Assembly (NCBI GenBank): GCA_026315105.1
Contig: CM048745.1
Location: 151,597,323-151,661,322 of the forward strand
Length of the DNA stretch: 64,000 nt
Origin: Locusta migratoria
Lineage: Eukaryota > Arthropoda > Insecta > Orthoptera > Acrididae
Direction: 5' to 3'
This document shows, piece by piece, positions 1 through 11,069 of the stretch. Made by a program: the position numbers and the translations under genes. The number at the start of each line of letters is the position of its first letter. Position 1 is the stretch's first letter. Under the pieces are notes generated by a model, which saw only the letters and a program-made list of their open reading frames with translations, made no database searches and was not told the origin of the DNA.

Positions 1-411
1 GATGTCGCTTGCAATTTTTACCCAGTACAGATCCCTGAAGTAAACTGGATGTTATTCGTGGGATCTTAAAACTTCGTCTTCTCCCCTTCTCGTTTTGTTA
101 TGTCAGTTCTTGGTATTTTTTACTTCATCCTAGCTTCGTAAATTCCACGGAGAACTTCTCGCTTCACATAAGTTGATGTAATTCCTTTGAAACACAAGAA
201 CTAAAACTTTCGATTGCATTGTAGATATCTATGCAAGACGTTATTGCAACCTGTTGTGAGATCCTAACACAGGGCGTCTATTTAAGTTGTCGTAACTCTT
301 GCTGCAGCACATTTCTATCGGCGACCCTAAGTATTTTACGCACTGATGACATCTTGTGGAGGATGATGAATTTAATCCGCAACAACGGCTGATCACATTT
401 ATTTAATCACT
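1..411. other. Unassigned AT-rich DNA
   Basis: No coding region, tRNA-like box or repeat that I recognise. It ends at the target duplication of the SINE that follows. Confidence 0.5.
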
Positions 412-423
412 TAGAAAGGCATT

Positions 424-521
424 CAAAAGTTCAAATGTTTGTAAATCTATCGGACCAAACTGCTTTGTCATCAGTCCGTAGCTTACAAACTACTTAAACC
501 TAGATAAACTAACCTAAGGAC

Positions 522-564
<43 letters not shown>

Positions 565-651
565 TCCCCAGGGAGGACTCCAACCTCCACGGCGAGCAAC
601 CGCGGGCTCCGCAGCGAGACGCTTTAAACCGCTCGGCTACTCCACCGCGGC
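424..651 (-). mobile_element. tRNA-derived SINE, type B, with internal AC microsatellite
   Basis: Read on the minus strand, a tRNA-like head (gccgcggtggagtagccgag...) is followed by a B-box-like segment and a tail ending in ...tttacaaacatttgaac. A 12-bp target duplication, tagaaaggcatt, lies at 412-423 and 652-663. The B box is altered (ccaacctcc on plus). An (AC)n run at 523-563 sits exactly where other copies carry the short ggtgtgtgtgttgtcc segment. SINEs of this kind are transcribed by RNA polymerase III and mobilised by LINE proteins. Confidence 0.9.
523..563. repeat. (AC)n microsatellite
   Basis: About 20 AC units inside the SINE at 424-651, expanded from the short GT run in its body. 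Confidence 0.95.
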
Positions 652-663
652 TAGAAAGGCATT

Positions 664-1937
664 ACAGCTAGGACGATGGGGCTGCGTAAATTTCCTACGA
701 TCCTATGAAATAATAACTAGTCACATAAAGATGCAGTTATAACGGTGCGAAACCAGTTATGGACGTAATAAAGTACAGAAAGAAGTTACCTAATTTTTTT
801 TATTTTTTTATTATTATTTTTTTTTTATTTTTTTTTTTTTTTGCATGATTTGTGAATACTTCTTGTGAATACTTCTGAAAATTATTATTTAAGCTTTGGT
901 TGCCCTAATTACAAAATAATGTGTACACTATGAAAGCTGCTATTCAGTTAGAGGGCATTTATTATTTATCATCAAATATAATCAAAAATTTCTGCTTAAT
1001 TCTTTAGAATGACGACAAATTCACGCCTGACTGTAACTGTTTTGAATATGTTTATTGCATACTATTCAGTGCATTAAAAGAAAGTTTCAGGGTCACGCTC
1101 AGCCCAAGACTACAGAGTATCATGATCCTACAAATTTTGGTTATTACAAAAATAAAAACTGACACCTACTGCTGTGATATGGTCATCGGTTATTATATAC
1201 TGTCAGTTTCCAAAATTGGTATTTTTATATTGTGCAATAACGCTTGTGGGCTTAGAAATGGTTGTGTCAACGTGCACGGTATCGAAGTACAGCTACAGTG
1301 CACGTGCTGTAAGGGCGATATAATCGAAGCGTGTGTAGTATCGCGTGTTGTGATGCAACATCTCATTAGATAGGCAGTACACTGGAACATCAACAATTGG
1401 TACTTTTTTTCCTTAGAAAAAAATCTTTATCTTCTACAATACAAACCAATATCTAAATATTACAAAGGGCCTTTTTATGCTACTTTAAGAAACATCTTAC
1501 GATGACTCACTAGTCAATTATTACTTACAAGAAACAGTAACTTAAACTACCTCTTTAAGTATTACAGGTGTGCCAGCAGGTTACAATCCTGATGGTGGTG
1601 ATGGCCAGCTCACCGAGCTAGTCCCGATGAGCGTGCCCCTGGCTCTGGGCGACCCACGACTGATTGCTGTCACTGCAGTCCCCCAACTACTAATTCCCCC
1701 ATTTTTATTGGTGAAAAACTAACTAAACTTCAAACAACGTGTAAGGAAGAATCGATGGTGCCAGGTCCACCCCAGATCCAGAGTACAGCGGATATCAGCC
1801 AGTGACGGCGAACAGGCTACCCTCTGGCGCCATGGTCAGACCTGGCAATCGGTGGCTTTCAAAATCGTTGTGGTGTCTGCATTGGTGTCTTGTATTGCTT
1901 GAGTGATTGTTGTCTTATCTGCTGTTGGTGTCCTGAC
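664..1937. other. No recognised gene; AT-rich stretch with T/A tract at 791-842
   Basis: An 83-codon frame (1122-1373) and its antisense frame show no family motif I recognise. The part at 1560-1937 is less AT-rich and has no long frame. Nothing here can be assigned a function. Confidence 0.5.
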
Positions 1938-1949
1938 TGATGTATTGGT

Positions 1950-2127
1950 GCCGGCCGCGGTGGTCGAGGGGAATGAGGCGCTCCAGTCACGATCTGCACG
2001 GCCACTACGGTCGGGGGTTCGAATCCCCCCTCGGGCATGGATATTTGTGCCGTCCTTAGTCTTAGTTAGTTCATAAGTAGTTTGTTAGTTTAGTCCCATA
2101 GACTATACAAACATTTGAACATTTTTT
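1950..2127 (+). mobile_element. tRNA-derived SINE, type A
   Basis: The head runs gccggccgcggtggtcgagg, with a B box ggttcgaatccc near 2018 and a tail with ...catttgaacattttttt. A 12-bp target duplication, tgatgtattggt, lies at 1938-1949 and 2128-2139. The tail lacks the usual ctgatgaccccgtag segment by a small internal deletion. Confidence 0.93.
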
Positions 2128-2224
2128 TGATGTATTGGTCACTTAATTGTGTCTGACTTTGTTCGAGACTGCATCTGCGAGATTGTTGAGGACATTGATG
2201 GTGTTTTAAGATCTCAATAGCTCA

Positions 2225-2423
2225 AAATGTTCAAATGTTTGTTAAGCTTAAAGCACTTAATTGCGGTGTCATCAGTCCCTAAACTTACAAACTACTTATG
2301 AACTGCCTTATACTAAAGACGACACAAACATCCATGATCGAGCGTGGATTCGAAACCCCGACGGGGAACGGCTACGCGCATCGGAGCATAGCGCCTCAAT
2401 GCGCTCGGCCGCTCCGCCGCGGT
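2225..2423 (-). mobile_element. tRNA-derived SINE, type A' (gccgcggcggagcgg head)
   Basis: Minus-strand copy with B box ggggtttcgaatcc and the common tail. A near-perfect 13-bp target duplication, tctcaatagctca / tctcaacagctca, lies at 2212-2224 and 2424-2436. Its head differs from type A but matches the copies at 35307 and 49545. Confidence 0.9.
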
Positions 2424-2436
2424 TCTCAACAGCTCA

Positions 2437-4262
2437 TAAACGACATTTCAGGGCAGTTGTTCTCTTAATTCTCGCGCCACGTAGTCGAAGATGGGGCACT
2501 CGAAAACGACATGTTCTGGATTGCCTTCCCCAGCCGCAAATTCACACGTGGGCGATGCCTGTACCCCAAACTGGCATAGGTATGCCGGGTAGAGCACATT
2601 TCCAGTCAGAAGGTGCAGTAAGCCTCTTGTTGGTTGGAAATAGCTCATAGAGAGCCTTTCTTGTGTGCTGTGCAGAACCTGACGAGTTCTCCTGCCACTG
2701 TCGTTCGTGTCTCACATCTCCTGCCAGAGCTCCAACCCTTTTCTTCTCATAGAAGATTTGCTCTCCGTTCTGCATCTTATTATGGCCTCCACTCTGTCTT
2801 GCTTACCCTTTTTTGCCCATAACCAATCTGCTTGTTCCCTGATCTTGTCGAGTGGGCATAGCCCCATCATGACCAGGGGTGCTTCTCCAGAGTGGATCAG
2901 GTCGTTACGCTTCCCCCTGTCTGACGGACATGGTGGGCGTCACTCCCGTGAGCCTGTGGGCCGAGACTGGAGATCCATAGCCTACGATGGACGCGAGAAT
3001 GCTTGATGAGGTCGGACGGGAGGTGGAGCCTCTGATGACCAATCCACGTCAAATTGTACATTGCTGCAAGGGCTCTTTCAACAACCGCGTCCATGAGGGC
3101 TGTGAAACTCCGCTTCTCAACAATGATAATGCCGAAGTACCATCATGCCTGTTTCTGGCGGATGATTGACACGCCATTAATCCTGACTTTTGGGTTCTCG
3201 ACAATTGTCCCTTCAAGAGCAGGTAAACTGACTTACAAGGCGCGTCCAGAAAGTAAGTTCCGTTTCAATTTATCTCCGCTGCAGCGCTGCGATTGCAGTT
3301 CCACACATGCGCTGTAGACGATGTGTATCAAGGAGAAGAACATCCGCCATTTGGAGATCGCTGTCAGTTACGTACGCTTTGTTGTGCTTGTTTGAAATGT
3401 CGGCGTTGATTGAAAATCCCGCCGCCTGTGAATCAGGTCGGCGAGGAAAGTAAAACCAAGTGAAATTTATCGGCAAATTTGCGATGTTTACGGACCAAAT
3501 GCGATGAGTCATTCGATGGTGAGAAGATGGGTCCGACAGTTCAATGGCGGGCGTAGTGATGTGCACGATGAAGAACGAAGTGGTCGTCCACCTTTGGTTA
3601 CAGAAGAACTGGTTCGATTGATGACAAGATCCAGGAAAACCTTAGGTTTACAATTAGTGCTTTCGCTATGGACTTCCCCAAAATTTCACTGTTTCCAACT
3701 GGCTGAAGACACAGGCAGCAGATTTCTATGAAGAAGGTATACAAAACCTGGTGCCACGCTATGACAAATGCCTGCAAAATTTCGGCAGTTATGTGGAAAA
3801 GTAGTTTAAGAGTTGTAGAATTTTGTGCAATAAAAATTTCTTCTGTATCTGTGTACAATTTCATTTTATTACCAAACGGAACTTACTTTCCAGACGCGCC
3901 TCGTATTTGGTGCAATGTGTAGTTTGGTGGACGTCCACCATCTAGAAAGCACTTGCATCGCTCTCTCAACTTTGGGCTCTAGGTCTTCGCCGCTACGGAC
4001 GCCTACCAGCAGGAGTAGATCGTCTGAGTAAGCTATAGCCTACGTTGTCGTAGTTCTTCAAGTCTCTCAAAAGAGGCTCCATGTTTAAATACCAACAGAG
4101 TGGCCCCAGGACAAAGCCCTGAGAACACCCCTTCGTGATCCATTTCCCGAAGCGTCCGCTGCTGTATGACAACCAGACTTCTCGGTCTTCACAGTAGCTC
4201 CTCAGACAAACATACAGCGTTGGTACTGTTTCTTTATTTCCGTGGTGAGAGGCCGCACTCAT
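2437..4262 (-). pseudogene. R1-type LINE reverse transcriptase fragment, split by a mariner
   Basis: On the minus strand, 4262 to about 3990 encodes a reverse transcriptase piece with the motif TKGCSQGFVLGPL, followed by text like MEPLLRDLKNYDN. The frame is lost at the YADD box. Beyond the mariner at 3236-3903 the same LINE continues (3233 down to about 2440) and ends with a Cys/His tail: CEFAAGEGNPEHVVFECP at about 2560-2500. Such CCHC tails are typical of R1/I/Jockey-type LINEs. It is 5'-truncated and carries several stops and frameshifts, so it is dead. Confidence 0.8.
3236..3903 (+). mobile_element. Internally deleted mariner element
   Basis: Terminal inverted repeats of about 28-30 bp (caaggcgcgtccagaaag... 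and its complement ending ...ctttccagacgcgcctcg) are flanked by TA dinucleotides at 3234-3235 and 3904-3905, the mariner target site. The transposase keeps an N-terminal helix-turn-helix part (SHSMVRRWVRQFNGGRSDVHD, 3504-3600) and jumps directly to the C-terminal end (TQAADFYEEGIQNLVPRYDK then NFGSYVEK, stop near 3807). The catalytic core is absent. At 668 bp it is about half the usual 1.3 kb. It sits inside an R1-type LINE. Confidence 0.92.
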
Positions 4263-4458
4263 GTAGACAGTGTTACGTCCGTGAAACCTATTGAAATAAT
4301 CGGTGCACGCGGCCGGCAGACAGACAGTGCATCGTGTTCATCCAGTGTGAGCATAGGGTCAGCAGAGATCTAAGATTCCGGACTCAGTTGCACGTTACGC
4401 CGAATACTGCCTCTACTCACGTACCGACAATTGGAATTTATAGCGGACAACAATGGAA

Positions 4459-4643
4459 AAAATGTTCAAATGTTTGTATAGTTTATGGGGTCATCAGTCC
4501 CTAAACTTACAAACTACTTATGAACTAACTAATACTAAGGACGGCGCAAATATCCATGCCCGAGGGGGAATTCGAACCCCCGACCGTAGTGGCCGTGCAG
4601 ACCGTGACTGGAGCGCCCCAGTCCCCTCGGCCACCGTGGCCGG
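4459..4643 (-). mobile_element. tRNA-derived SINE, type A
   Basis: Full head and B box (ggggttcgaattcc read on minus) and the standard tail. The target duplication cggacaacaatggaa / cggacagcaatggaa lies at 4444-4458 and 4644-4658, 14 of 15 matching. Confidence 0.92.
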
Positions 4644-4658
4644 CGGACAGCAATGGAA

Positions 4659-5086
4659 CAATGAAATTTTAAGGCATGATGTTTGGACTTCACCTTGTAT
4701 ACAAACAACGATGAAGATGTCGATCTGTTTGTCGAAGTGTACCTACGCACCACAACAATGGCGCAGTCGGCGGATTTTTTTTACTCTCCACAACAGTGTG
4801 TACAGACCTTTGGTATTTACGCTGAGCTTGTAAGCAGTGACGCTAATCTCCAGACGAGGACCTACGGGTTTGGCAGTGATCCCAGTGCAGCATCGCGAAT
4901 CCAGAAATATCCGGATGCTCGCCGGCTGGCAGGCTATGTGCCGGTAGCTCGCGCGTATGGCCAGCTGGCGTCACGCGATCCACTCCCGGCTGACGGGGAG
5001 TCGAAAGCGTGGGCGGCGCATCAGTCCACGCGACGGGAATAGCTCCCCAAGGGTAACTTTCCGGGCCTTCTTACAGGCGCGCGCGC

Positions 5087-5087
<1 letters not shown>
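4659..5087. other. Unassigned; moderately GC-rich with a 119-codon open frame
   Basis: A frame at 4683-5042 (+) has no recognisable motif and begins at the SINE border. I see no splice or family evidence and do not call it a gene. Confidence 0.4.

Positions 5088-5144
<57 letters not shown>
5088..5144. repeat. (AC)n microsatellite
   Basis: About 28 AC units after a gcgcgcgc run. Confidence 0.97.
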
Positions 5145-5146
<2 letters not shown>

Positions 5147-5156
5147 ATAAAGAAAT

Positions 5157-5230
5157 ATATCCGTTCTTATGAGTAGGGTGGCGAGCTGCATCAAACCAGT
5201 CTCCGGACTGAAGACCATAACAACAACATT
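5157..5230 (+). mobile_element. LINE 3' end fragment
   Basis: Contains gagctgcatcaaaccagtc followed by ctccggactgaag and a CAACAA-type tail. The same end closes the LINE at 61549-61798, where it encodes the C-terminal WRAASNQSPD-stop. Confidence 0.75.
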
Positions 5231-5237
5231 ATATATA

Positions 5238-7076
5238 CACACGGTAAAACGATCCCTTTTGGCATGGTATTAAAATTACTCCTACTCTACTAATAGCCAG
5301 ACATATACAGTATGCATATATAACACAATGTATGTTTCAAATTACATTTTAGTACGGCACATGGGTCATGAGCTACGACATGATAAACGGTTAGGTTCGC
5401 GATAAACCGCCTATCGTGGAAACGGTATTAATTTACTACATCTTTACCAAAAGCGATCCCAAGATTTTGGCCTGGCAGGGAGTGGGGGGAGAGACTGAGG
5501 TGATAGACATTTTGTAGCATCTCATCTCAAAGAAGATAAAGTGTTGAAAGTCCCCTGTCCATGCTTGATATGCCATTTTCATAAGGAATATTAAATCATT
5601 TACCTGATTTCTGAAAGAGAAAGAAAAGCTCATATATTACGTTTTCCTCACGCTCTGGGAGGAGAGGAGGGGGGGGGGGGTGCAGCCCCATAAAGCCTGG
5701 AGTGGCCACTGTTCTTTACTATCAACACTATTCGCGTCATACTTCGCAGAAGAAAGTTTCGCAATATTACCCTCGACATACCTCGAAAGATGTGAGAGAT
5801 ATCACGATAGAGCTGAAAATAAAATATTCAGAGAGTGTGAAAAAATGGCGATGGAAATACGGGGTGAGGATGAGAGAGACTAAGAGTGGAATAAATAAAT
5901 ACCCATGGAGTGCTGGGTACTCAGGATGGTTTATAACTTGAAAATGTTTGCTTGTGCTGAAAAGTACGCGTCAGGAAAGAAAATGAATCCCTTCCTTAAA
6001 AAGAAGTTTTTACTGAAATTAGCATTTGCTTCAGACACATCAAGGCGAAAGTACCCCTTTGAATTCTATTCTTATCATTGGTGCTTCTTTCTTCCCGTGC
6101 GCTATTAGAGAATGGAACGGTAGAGAAGGGTTACGAAGGTGGTTAATGAACCCTCTGCCAGGCACTTAAATGTGAATTGCGGAGTATTTATGTAGATGTA
6201 GATTCAAATAATCATCAGTGTTGAGAAGGTTTTTGTACGGTCTCTTCAGTATATATATATACTTGATGTGTCTGAAAGAAATGCTAATTCCAGGAAAAAC
6301 ATTTATAAAGAACGGATTCATTTTCTTTCCTGACGCGAACTTTTTAGCACAAGCAAACACTTTCAAGTTATAATCCATCCTTAGTACCCAACACTCCCCG
6401 GGTATTTATTTATTCCACTCTTAGTCTACTACATCCTCACCCCCCCTCCCATTTCCATCGCCTTTGTTTCCCACTCTCTGAATATTTTATTTTCAGCTCT
6501 ATCGTGTTACCTCTTATCTCGAAAGATATATGTCGAGGGTAATATTACGAAACTTTTTTTGCGAAGTATGACGCGAATAGTGTTGATAGTAAAGAACAGT
6601 GGCGGCTCCAGGGCGGGAGGGTTATGTGGCTGCACCTCCCCCCCCTCCCAGAGCCTGAGGAAAACCTAATATGAGCTTTCCTTTCTCTTTTAGAAATCAG
6701 GTAAATGATTTCATATCCCTCCTGAAAATGTCATATCAAGCAAGGACAGGGGACATCCAACACTTTTTTGTTTTCTTTGAGGTGAGATGCCACAAAATGT
6801 CTATCACCTCAGTCTTCCCCGCCCCCCCCTCTCCCTCCCAGACCAAAATCTTGGGTTCGCCGCTGGTAAAGATGTAATAAATTAAGACCCTTTTCATGAT
6901 AGGCGGTTTATCACGAACCTAACCGTTTGTCATCTCGTAGTTGGTGACCCATGTACCGTACTAAAATATAATTTGAAACGTACATTGTGTTACATGTGCA
7001 TACTGTATCGAATGCAATTAGTAGTGTAGGAGTAATTGTAATACAGTGCCAAATGAAGTCGTTTTACTGCATGAAA
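5238..7076. repeat. Large foldback (inverted repeat) element
   Basis: A left arm of about 800 bp (5238-6046) is matched by a right arm (6260-7076) in reverse complement. Examples: tcagacacatcaag at 6033-6046 against cttgatgtgtctga near 6261, and ggcatggtatt at 5261 against aatacagtgcc near 7041. The arms differ by many substitutions and small indels, so this is an old insertion and not an assembly echo. The spacer (6047-6259) carries a LINE 3' end. No transposase is visible. Related short frames occur in both arms (5436-5633 minus and 6671-6877 plus). Confidence 0.9.
6084..6204 (+). mobile_element. CR1/Jockey-type LINE 3' end
   Basis: The sequence around cttcccgtgcgctattagag and ctctgccaggcacttaaatg matches the 3' end of the LINE at 25885-26815 and closes with the same tgtagatgtaga motif. 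It sits between the arms of the foldback element. Confidence 0.8.
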
Positions 7077-7299
7077 AAGAGGAATACGAAGCGAAAAAAC
7101 TTTTTACCTCTCATGATCTTGTTGGATTGTGAGAGAAAAGTATTTACAGTTTTGAAATTACTTACAAAGTTTCATACAATGTCGCTACGCCCTAATAGTG
7201 GATGATTAAGGCCTCGTTATTAACGTCATTGTTTATGACGTATCTCCTGAACTGTAATATCGCATGTGGTTGTCGGTCTTACTCCTTTCACTGTCTTAC

Positions 7300-7303
<4 letters not shown>

Positions 7304-7384
<81 letters not shown>
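7304..7384. repeat. (CT)n then (CA)n compound microsatellite
   Basis: About 33 CT units followed by about 8 CA units. Confidence 0.97.
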
Positions 7385-7454
7385 TCGCCCGAAGAGAAGT
7401 CCTGATCGCTGTCGTGTGACGTCACAGCCCACTGTCCAATAAAGGCAAGCCAGT

Positions 7455-7653
7455 AAAAAAAAAAAAAAAAAAGTTTGTATAGCTTGTATAGCAACTACGG
7501 GGTCATCAGTCCCTAAACTTACAAACTACTTATGAACTAGCTTATACTGAAGACGGCATAAACATCCATGCCCGAGGGAGGATTCGAACTCCCGACCGCA
7601 GCGGCCGTGCAGACTGTGACTGGCAAGCCGCAGACCACTCGGCCACTGCGGTC
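7455..7653 (-). mobile_element. tRNA-derived SINE, type A
   Basis: Minus-strand copy. The target duplication ggcaagccagt lies at 7444-7454 and 7654-7664. It begins on plus with a 20-base A/T run. Confidence 0.92.
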
Positions 7654-7664
7654 GGCAAGCCAGT

Positions 7665-8514
7665 CAGCTACGCGATTCCGGCCTACTCTGTGTGACAGTA
7701 CTCAGACCTTCCCTTCAGACGTCGTTGCTCACACGCGCGCATAGCTGTCCGATTCTGCATGGCCGCACTAAAAACTTGTCTGTCATGCAGGGTGCGAGTT
7801 GCTCGAACTGCTGATATCCAACGTGAAGTTGAGTTTGCCATTCCTAAATACTTAGTTTCAATGCTCTCTACACAATGAAGGATATAGAATAATCTCATTA
7901 TATTTTTCCCCTATACTTGTAAATCGTGACCTGGCATACCTTGGGTGAAAATGACCGTATCAGAAGACACAGACCACTGCAGTTGTGCGAATTTGTTTCT
8001 GAAATGGGTCTGTCGTGAAGCTGCATTTACTCAGTATGCGACGCTTCGTCTGATGCTGCCATTTCCCTTCTGAGCCTTGTTCCAGAATAACGATGTGCAG
8101 ATTCTGCAGTCAGGGAATCCAGCGATGCGTCACCAGGTGTGAGCGCCACTGCTAAACGCGGAGACCCCTGGCTGCGTTACAGTCAGCGCCGTGCCAGCCA
8201 AGGCCGTCACCAGGTGGTACCACCCTGCGCTCAACGAAGTTCCCAGACTCACAAAAAGGTACTAAAAAGTCGCAGGGCCTGATGTTGCTGTGTTCTGAGA
8301 ATACCTCATACTCGCATTGTACCCCCTATTACAAGTCTCTGGGCGCAGTCTTTTGCAACCAGAGCTAGTCCGAAGTGCCTGCTATGGCATCGTGGTCACG
8401 AAGTGAGTTGCGTCAGCTTTATGGCACAGCTTCGCTCGTGGTTTAAATATAGACCAGCGCTTTGAAGAAATGACGCTTGCATGTGTGCCCACATCGTATA
8501 GCTACATTCACGTG
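7665..8514. other. Mostly unassigned; dispersed repeat at 8060-8210
   Basis: No gene seen. Around 8060-8210, blocks such as gatgcgtcaccaggtgtgag and ctgctaaacgcgg recur in reverse complement at about 16100-16260, so this part is an unnamed interspersed repeat. Confidence 0.55.
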
Positions 8515-8801
8515 GAGCACAGAATTTCAAAGAAGGAATTTCACCCTGGAAAACACTGATAGGGCGGGAAGGCAACGATCATCAGAAGAAAATGTTGATG
8601 CGGTGAGGAAAATACTAGACAGGCGAGTGACCTTTGAGCAGATGTCGGAGACCTGAGATCTAAACTTACGATCACCTGCAAGTACAGAACTTTCGTTGTG
8701 TCTGGGTGCTGCACAGATGACAAGACGTGTAACTTGTTGCCAGGAGAAGTTTTCTAAGGAACACAATATGTGAATAACAGGTGACGAGATAGGCTGTACT
8801 A

Positions 8802-10416
8802 CACTACTGGCCATTAAAATTGCTATACCAAGAAGAAATGCAGATTATCACGGGTATTCATTGGACAAATATACTAGAACTGACATGTGATTACATTTTC
8901 ACGCAATTTGGTTGCATACATACTGAGAAATCAGTACCCAGAACAACCACCTCTGGCCGTAATAACGGCCTTGATACGCCTGGGCATAAGTCAAACAGAG
9001 CGTGGATGGCGTGTACTGGTACAGATGCCCATGCAGCTTCAACACGATACCACAGTTCATCAATAGTAGTGTCTGGCGTATTGTGACGATCCAGTTACTC
9101 TACCATCATTGACCAGACGTTTTCAATTGGTGAGAGATCTGACCCAGGACTAGATCTGACCAGAGCAGCAGTCTAACATTTCCCATATGCAGAAAGGCCC
9201 CAACAGGACCTGCAACATGCGGTCGTGCATTATCCTGCTGAAATGCATGGTTTTGCAGGGATCGAATAAAGGGTAGAGCCACGGGGTAACACATCTGAAA
9301 CGTAACGGCCACTGTTCAAAGTGCCGTCGATGCGAACAAGAGGTGACCGAAACGTGTAACCAATGGCACGCCATACCATCACGCCGGGCGATACACCAGT
9401 ATGGCGATGACGAATACATGCTTTAAATGTGCGTTCGCCGCAATGTCGCCAAACACGGATGCGATCATCATGATGCTGTAAACATAACCTGGAGTCATCC
9501 GAAAAACTGACTTTCTGCCGTTCGTGCACCCAGGTTCGTCGTTGCGTACACCATCGCAAGTGCTCCTGTCTGTGATGCAGCGTCAAGGGTAACCGCAGCC
9601 ATGGTCTCCGAGCTGATAGTCCATGCTGCTGCTAACTTTGTCGAACTGTTCCTGTAGATGATTGTTGTCTTGCGAACGTCCCCTTCTGTTGACAGTGATC
9701 GAGACGTGGCTGCACGATCCGTTACAGCCATGCGGATAAGATGCCTGTCATCTGGACTGCTAGTGATACGAGGCCGTTGGGATCCAGCACGGCGTTCCGT
9801 ATTGCCCTCCTGAACCCACCGATTCCATATTCTGCTAACAGTCATTGGATCGCAACCAACGCGAGCAGCAATGTCGCGATACGATAAACCGCAATCGCGA
9901 TAGGCTACAAAAAAATGTTCAAATGTTTGTTAAGCTTACGGGGCTTAACTACGGGGTCATCAGTCCCTAAACTTACAAACTACTTATGAACTACTTACGA
10001 ACTAGGACGGCACAAATATCCATGCCCGAGGGGGGATTCGAACCCCCGACCGTAGTGGCCGTGCAGACCGTGACTGGAGCGCCTCAGTCTCCTCGGCCAT
10101 CGCGGCCGGCGCGGTAGGCTACAATCCGACCTTTATCAAAGTCGGAAACGTGATGGTAAGCATTTCTCCTACTTACACGAGGCATCACAACAACGTTTCA
10201 TCAGGCAACGCCGGTCAACTGCTGTTTGTGTATGAGAAATCGGTTGGAAACTTCCCTCATATCAGCAAGTTGTAGGTGTCGCCACCGGCGACAACCTTTT
10301 GTGAATGCTATGAAAAGCTAATCATTTGCATATTACATCATCTTCTTCCTGTCGGTTAAATTTCGCGTCTGTAGCACTTCATATTCGTGGTGTAGCAATT
10401 TTAATGGCCAGGAGTG
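8802..10416 (-). mobile_element. Tc1-like transposon, near full length, with nested SINE
   Basis: Terminal inverted repeats cactactggccattaaaatt and its complement aattttaatggccaggagtg are bounded by TA at 8800-8801 and 10417-10418. On the minus strand, the transposase has an N-terminal helix-turn-helix (TVSRIWNRWVQEGNTERR, near 9840-9790). Catalytic landmarks are SFSDDSRLCL (D1, near 9500), FQQDNARPH (D2, near 9235) and LSPIENVW (E, near 9120). The SINE at 9911-10110 is nested near its 5' part. Without it the element is about 1.4 kb, normal for the family. Frameshifts between the landmarks show it is inactive. Confidence 0.93.
9911..10110 (-). mobile_element. tRNA-derived SINE, type A, inside the Tc1 element
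   Basis: A complete minus-strand copy with B box GGGTTCGAATCCC. The target duplication gcgataggctacaa / gcggtaggctacaa lies at 9897-9910 and 10111-10124. It is therefore younger than the Tc1 insertion. Confidence 0.95.
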
Positions 10417-11069
10417 TATTACGAAGTGCCGACTAAGACAAAGTTTGGCTCTTTGAAGATGACGACACACCTATTAGTCAGAAAATCAGCGACGAACAGA
10501 CTGATAGTGTGGAGCGTCTTGTTTTGAACACAAAGAAGACAGTCACAGCTATGTGGCAGAGTAAGTAGTGCCTGCCCACAGGCATCCAATCTTTTAAGAA
10601 CCTGCGACTGAAATGAACAGTGGGCACGTTTCCTCCATCACGACAACGCTCCAGCTCACCGCGCTGAAGTTCGCACCAAATATTTCTGGGGTACAGGGCA
10701 GAAACTTCTCGAGCACCCTCCTTAAAGTACATATCTTGCGCCTTGTGACTTTGTACTGATCCCACATTTAAAATGTAGGTGAAGGGAGTGCAGTTTTTCA
10801 AGTGGTGAGGACCTGATGAGGGCTTGGGACATGGAGTGTGCCTTACTACATGAAGAAACTTGACAGAACTGTTTTACGGGTCAGTTCCGTTTATTCCTAA
10901 GGATGGAGAAGTGTATTCAATGTGGCGTAAATTAGTTACAAAAATTATATACATAAAGTGGTATAGCAAAACTTTCCTAGCACCGTTTGTATTCAAACAG
11001 AACCTAAAATCACTTCTCTTTACGTTAGTCCACTGTGCAGATTGCAACCTCATTAAATAAACTGTTTTT

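Larger units (their letters stand above)
8515..10935 (+). pseudogene. Mariner-type transposase pseudogene, split by a Tc1 element
   Basis: The first part (8515-8799) reads like RAGRQRSSEENVDAVRKIL and ends in ...ITGDEIGC. The second part (10419-10935) resumes as YEVPTKTK, then has the catalytic-region text FLHHDNAPAHRAEVRTK, STYLAPCDFVLIPHLK, and a C-terminal MEKCIQCGVN. Removing the Tc1 insert and one TA rejoins the frame at GDEIGC-I-YEVP. Several stops remain, so it is inactive. The DNAPAHRA and LAPCD motifs are those of the mariner/IS630 superfamily. Outer terminal repeats were not located. Confidence 0.82.

Noticed and set aside
1122..1396. Sense and antisense frames as small genes
   Set aside because: No motif, start context or conservation evidence.
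5238..7076. Assembly artefact (false inverted duplication)
   Set aside because: Arms differ by many substitutions and indels, so they are not an echo of one sequence.
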